From contig CM049309.1 in NCBI GenBank assembly GCA_026874595.1, positions 23,811,033 to 23,875,032 of the forward strand: DNA of 64,000 nucleotides. The letters run 5' to 3'. Positions 60,955 to 64,000 of the stretch are shown piece after piece. Numbering within the stretch: position 1 is the first letter of the stretch; each line of letters begins with the position of its first letter. The translations under genes were made by a program, and so were the position numbers. This DNA comes from Sipunculus nudus (lineage: Eukaryota > Annelida > Sipuncula > Golfingiida > Sipunculidae). The notes beneath the pieces were generated by a model that had not been told where the DNA came from, made no database searches, and worked only from the letters and a program-made list of their open reading frames with translations.

Positions 60955-62010
60955 CACTGACTTTCTTGTCAACAATGTAAGGACCAAAATACCTAACTTG
61001 CGGAGGTCTGACAGGGATTGGAAGTAAGGCAAGGACTTTTCACCAGGCTCAAACGTCCTATTTACAGTGTGCTTGTCATACTTTGTTTTCATTTTACTTT
61101 GTGAATATTTTAGTTTTGACTTTGCAATCTCACAAGCAATGTGTAGTTTAGTGTTAAAGTCTGAGACATACTGCAGTAAACTAAGAGAATCAGGATTTTC
61201 ACACAAAAGCTTTTCTTTAAGCAGTTTCAATTGAAGTTCAGTTCGCGGTCCAAAAAAACTAGTTCAAAGGGACTGAAACCCGAGGATTCTTGAAAGGATT
61301 CTCTGAGAGCAATCAGCAATAGGTGGATTCCTTCATCCCAGTCTTTCTGTAGGTCATATCAATAGGTCCTGATCATGTGTTTTAATGTCTGGTGAAAACG
61401 CTCGAGGGCGCCCTGACTTTGAGGATGGTATGGCGAAGAGCTGTACTGTTTTATACCTAGCTCAAGCATACCTTTTTGGAATAAACCAGACATAAAATTA
61501 GACCCTTGGTCAGACTGGACGGATTTTGGTAATCCAAAAGTTTTAAAAAAACTTGGTCAGAGCTTTGACCACACTTTTGGCATTAATGTTGTGCAATGGC
61601 ATTGCCACAGGGATTCTGGTAGATGCGCACATAATTGTCAGCAAGTATTCATGACAAGATTTTGTTTTGGGCAGTTTTCCAACATAGTCAACAATAATCC
61701 CACTGAATGGTTACTCGAAAGCAGGAATAGGCCTAAGTGGGGCCTTAGGAGGATTCTGATTGGGCTTGTCTACCATCTGGCATGTATGGCATGATTTACA
61801 ATGTTGTACAACATCTTTCCTTGGGTTAGGCCAATAGGAGTGTGTACTAACTTTCTAATAAGTTGTATTTATACCTAAATGGCCAGACAAAGGAGCCTCA
61901 TATGACATGCTTAGAATTTCATTGCGAAAGCTTTTGAGCATTACTATTTGATGTTTGATGGCCCACACATCATCAGCTCAAACATCAGGTGGTCGCCATT
62001 TACGCATTAG
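60955..62010 (-). pseudogene. Integrase of copy 2 (located before RT)
   Basis: A zinc-binding segment (S-G-H-L-G-I-N…C-K-S-C-H-T-C-Q) lies near 61775-61900. It is followed by I-I-V-D-Y-V-G-K-L-P (Asp 61687-61689), S-D-Q-G-S-N-F (Asp 61509-61511) and Q-G-A-L-E-R-F-H-Q (Glu 61401-61403). These are the D, D and E of a retroviral-type integrase core. The C-terminal part (K-L-K-Y-S-Q-S-K-M-K) spans 61230-60955. At least three stops (near 61860, 61711 and 61365) and a frameshift near 61555 break it. Confidence 0.88.
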
Positions 62011-62178
62011 CAGTCGATTTTAACATAGAAACAAACTGGCTTCTGTGACAGTTCATCTTTAGAAACTGCCCTGGGAAACAAACATGAAATTCAAGGGTCC
62101 ATATGCTGTTCCGCGATAAGTTCTGACCTTGAAAATGCTGTATTTTGTACGGGCGAGTCGTTCGTGACTCCCAGAGTG

Positions 62179-62590
62179 TTAAATATCAGGACCATTATCC
62201 TCATGTGTGTTTTCCATGGCCACAGATCTAGTTACAGCACATGAAGGATACAAACCAGGAATTTCCTGACTTTCAGGATCAGTGTCCTGATCAAATGACG
62301 GTTTTTCTGTCACTACTGGTACAGGCTGTACTTTGTCACCTGCAACATCATTGCCTAGTAGCAACTGAATTCCTATAAAGGGTAACGTAGTTCTTATGCC
62401 CACAGAAATATTCCCAGAAATCAAATCTGACTTTAAATGTATACTGTGAAGCGGAACTGAAGTGTGCTTGTCTGAAAACACACCATTAACAAGTGCATGT
62501 GCACCAGTAGAAGACCTTGTAGAAAATGGAAAAGTGTTTGCTAACATAAGAGTCTGGCCTGAACCAGTGTCCCTCAAAATTCTAATAGAA
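62179..62590 (-). pseudogene. Protease (retropepsin) of copy 2
   Basis: The triad D-T-G lies at 62563-62571 in the context L-R-D-T-G-S-G-Q-T. A hydrophobic segment I-R-T-T-L-P-F-I-G-I-Q-L-L-L-G-N-D follows, the expected second half of a one-domain aspartic protease that works as a dimer. The frame remains open to 62179. A shift separates it from the upstream linker. Confidence 0.85.
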
Positions 62591-63160
62591 TTGAATCTGA
62601 AAAATCACTTGAAAGTGATACAAAACCATTATGTATGAATGGCTCAAACAACTCCATAACAGATTCAGGAGAGGAATCTACTTCTCAGCTTCATCAAATA
62701 AAAAAATGACATTGAAAGTGTTAGTCAAAAGCTCTTTTTCAGAGTACTTAAAGGAATGTACATCCTTTTTACAATCAAACTCCTCATGGGAGTCAACAGA
62801 GGAATTTTCCTCAGCAGAAACAAACTTCTGTTTGTCATAAGAGGACCTGGCCTCATTTGAAATACTGTCGTAAGAGTCATAAAAGGACTTAGCCTTATTT
62901 TAAGAATACTCCTCGCAGGAGTCTTGAAAGGACCAAGCCTTTTTAAATTCCTCGCAGGAATCAACTGAGATTTTTACCCCGCAAGCTACGGATTTTTCTA
63001 TGGATTCAGACGGCACGTGGGCCTCCGTAGCATAAAACTCTTTATTAGAGTCAATAAAGGAGTTGTACCCTTAAATGAAAAGAGCCTGGCTCTTGTACTA
63101 TGCTATGCATAGATTTTGAAACAAAACCAGAAGGTTTGCTATTTGGTCTATTCGCAAGTT
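62591..63160 (-). pseudogene. Acidic linker between zinc knuckle and protease
   Basis: Minus-strand frames are rich in Ser, Asp and Glu with a recurring S-x-D-S-x-E-E-type phrase (for example S-S-V-D-S-H-E-E-F). There is no catalytic motif. It contains stops. The equivalent in copy 1 is 2181-2400. Confidence 0.65.
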
Positions 63161-63164
63161 TTCA

Positions 63165-63206
63165 GCAGTCAGATATTAGATGACCTTCCTTCTTGCAGTA
63201 ATTACA
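63165..63206 (-). pseudogene. CCHC zinc knuckle of gag (copy 2)
   Basis: C-N-Y-C-K-K-E-G-H-L-I-S-D-C fits C-x2-C-x4-H-x4-C exactly. This is the nucleocapsid RNA-binding motif of retroelement gag. A TGA follows immediately. Confidence 0.92.
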
Positions 63207-63344
63207 GATTTTCTTTGAAAATGACTGGTCTTTGTTGGACTTAGACACAGTGGACGTGGACTGAGGTGTAGCTTTGGGCTTTGTTAAACTATCAGGACTA
63301 CTAGTACTTGGTGACTGCGCTGTAAACTTCTTTTGACCATACTG

Positions 63345-63850
63345 TTATACATTCTTATTTGTGAATGACTGGTTTGATTTGCTAGTAAAGAACATTTTGT
63401 GTGTCAATGAATAATCATCAGCTAATTGAGCAGCAATGTCAAGTGTTTCCTGACTTTTCTCATCGAGAAAAGTTTTAACATCTGCGTTAATGCAGCGCTT
63501 AAATTCTTCAAGCAAAATCAACCGGCGCAAATTGTCATAATCTTTCATTACATTTTTAGAACTACACCAGCGATCAAACAACTGCTCTTTTGTCCTAGCA
63601 AATTCGATGTAAGTCTGTTCTTTGCGCTCTTCCCAATTTCTAAATTTCTGGCGGTAAGCCTCTGGAACTAACTCATAACCTTTTAGGATTAACCGTTTAA
63701 TCAGGTCATAGTCAGCAGCAGATTCTACTGAAAGCTCTGTATAAATTTCTCTGGCCCTGCCAGTCAATACACTTTGTAACAGCATAGACCAATTTTCCTT
63801 AGGCCATTTTAAATTTTCAGCTACCTTCTCAAAGTGTAAGAAATATTTCG
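63345..63850 (-). pseudogene. gag capsid region of copy 2
   Basis: The frame is open for about 168 element-derived codons: Y-F-L-H-F-E-K-V-A, W-P-K-E-N-W, L-T-G-R-A-R-E-I-Y, Y-E-L-V-P-E-A-Y-R-Q-K-F-R, F-D-R-W and A-D-D-Y-S-L-T-H. This series is typical of gag capsid regions of metazoan Ty3/gypsy elements. At the 5' side it is fused directly to LTR sequence, so the natural gag start is gone. A stop at 63345 separates it from the zinc knuckle. Confidence 0.88.
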
Positions 63851-63986
63851 GCCAGGCGAGACCGCTACAACACGAGCTGCGCGTGGCACACAAACCAAAT
63901 GCCAACAACACATTGAACATCCGTTTACACAATAAAACAATCATATGTAAGACCGCTGCACACAATAAAAAGGGGCACCTGTAACA
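63851..63986 (-). repeat. Truncated 5' LTR fused to gag (copy 2)
   Basis: The minus strand starts TGTTACAGG at 63986 and follows the 3' LTR of this copy closely for about 136 bases, up to GCCTGGCC. It then passes straight into gag. The rest of the LTR, the primer-binding site and the leader are missing. The fusion keeps a frame open from LTR into gag (about 38 extra residues). Confidence 0.85.
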
Positions 63987-64000
63987 ACTGATGCAACATT

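Larger units (their letters stand above)
58412..63986 (-). mobile_element. Ty3/gypsy-type element copy 2 with Gmr1-like order
   Basis: From right to left (minus strand) it holds a 137-bp LTR start, gag, CCHC zinc knuckle, acidic linker, protease, integrase, reverse transcriptase, RNase H, polypurine tract and a full LTR. RT motifs are of the Ty3/gypsy type, yet integrase lies before RT. This is the order of Ty1/copia and, within Ty3/gypsy, of the Gmr1-like group. Several stops and at least one frameshift make it inactive. The ends show no matching target duplication, and the 5' LTR is mostly deleted. Confidence 0.92.

Overview
This is a eukaryotic, AT-rich, intron- and repeat-dominated window. 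It most likely comes from a marine mollusc, probably a bivalve. That is inferred from the kinds of repeats and the neuropeptide-like gene; nothing in the sequence proves the species. There are no bacterial-style operons, CRISPR arrays, rRNA genes or intact tRNA genes. Most apparent long open frames are by-products of tandem repeats.

The best host gene is a four-exon model on the minus strand (coding 17301-30983, poly(A) signal 17022-17027, TATA-like box near 31041-31046). The exons join in phase to 120 codons including the stop. The 119-residue product has a signal peptide, three Lys-Arg processing sites and a last peptide with a C-x6-C ring followed by N-A-F-G-K-R, an amidation and cleavage signal. 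I do not recognise the family. Introns 1 and 2 are large and carry minisatellites (46- and 53-bp units), a direct duplication and dispersed repeats. A much weaker plus-strand candidate gene has three possible exons at 9834-10029, 11327-11509 and 12493-12600.

Mobile DNA: (1) a Ty3/gypsy-type LTR family with four copies. Copy 1 (about 1995-4940, plus) is truncated and internally deleted. Copy 2 (58412-63986, minus) is nearly complete but decayed. Two LTRs lie alone at 40183-41003 and 52059-52656. In copy 2 integrase lies between protease and reverse transcriptase, the unusual order known from Gmr1-like elements. (2) Non-autonomous elements that resemble Helentron-associated elements, with subterminal inverted repeats and 3' hairpins. 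H1 is present as two inverted copies (36199-38673 plus, 53126-55370 minus), H2 at 48934-50374, and a relative H3 at 12672-13545. H1 and H2 share a modular core carrying the 12-bp palindrome GGTGGCGCCACC. (3) A LINE reverse-transcriptase scrap at the left edge, a tRNA-related SINE candidate near 57.6 kb, and other dispersed repeats.

Tandem repeats are many: 32 bp x 13 (6939-7354), about 152 bp x 5 inside H3, 55 bp x 6 (14252-14590), 46 bp x 6 (18665-18931), 53 bp x 12 (21512-22180), 36 bp x about 46 (31867-33510), 59 bp x about 12 (35199-35900), and numerous (TA)n runs. The rest, especially 42-49 kb and 55-58 kb, is AT-rich sequence in which I see no convincing gene.
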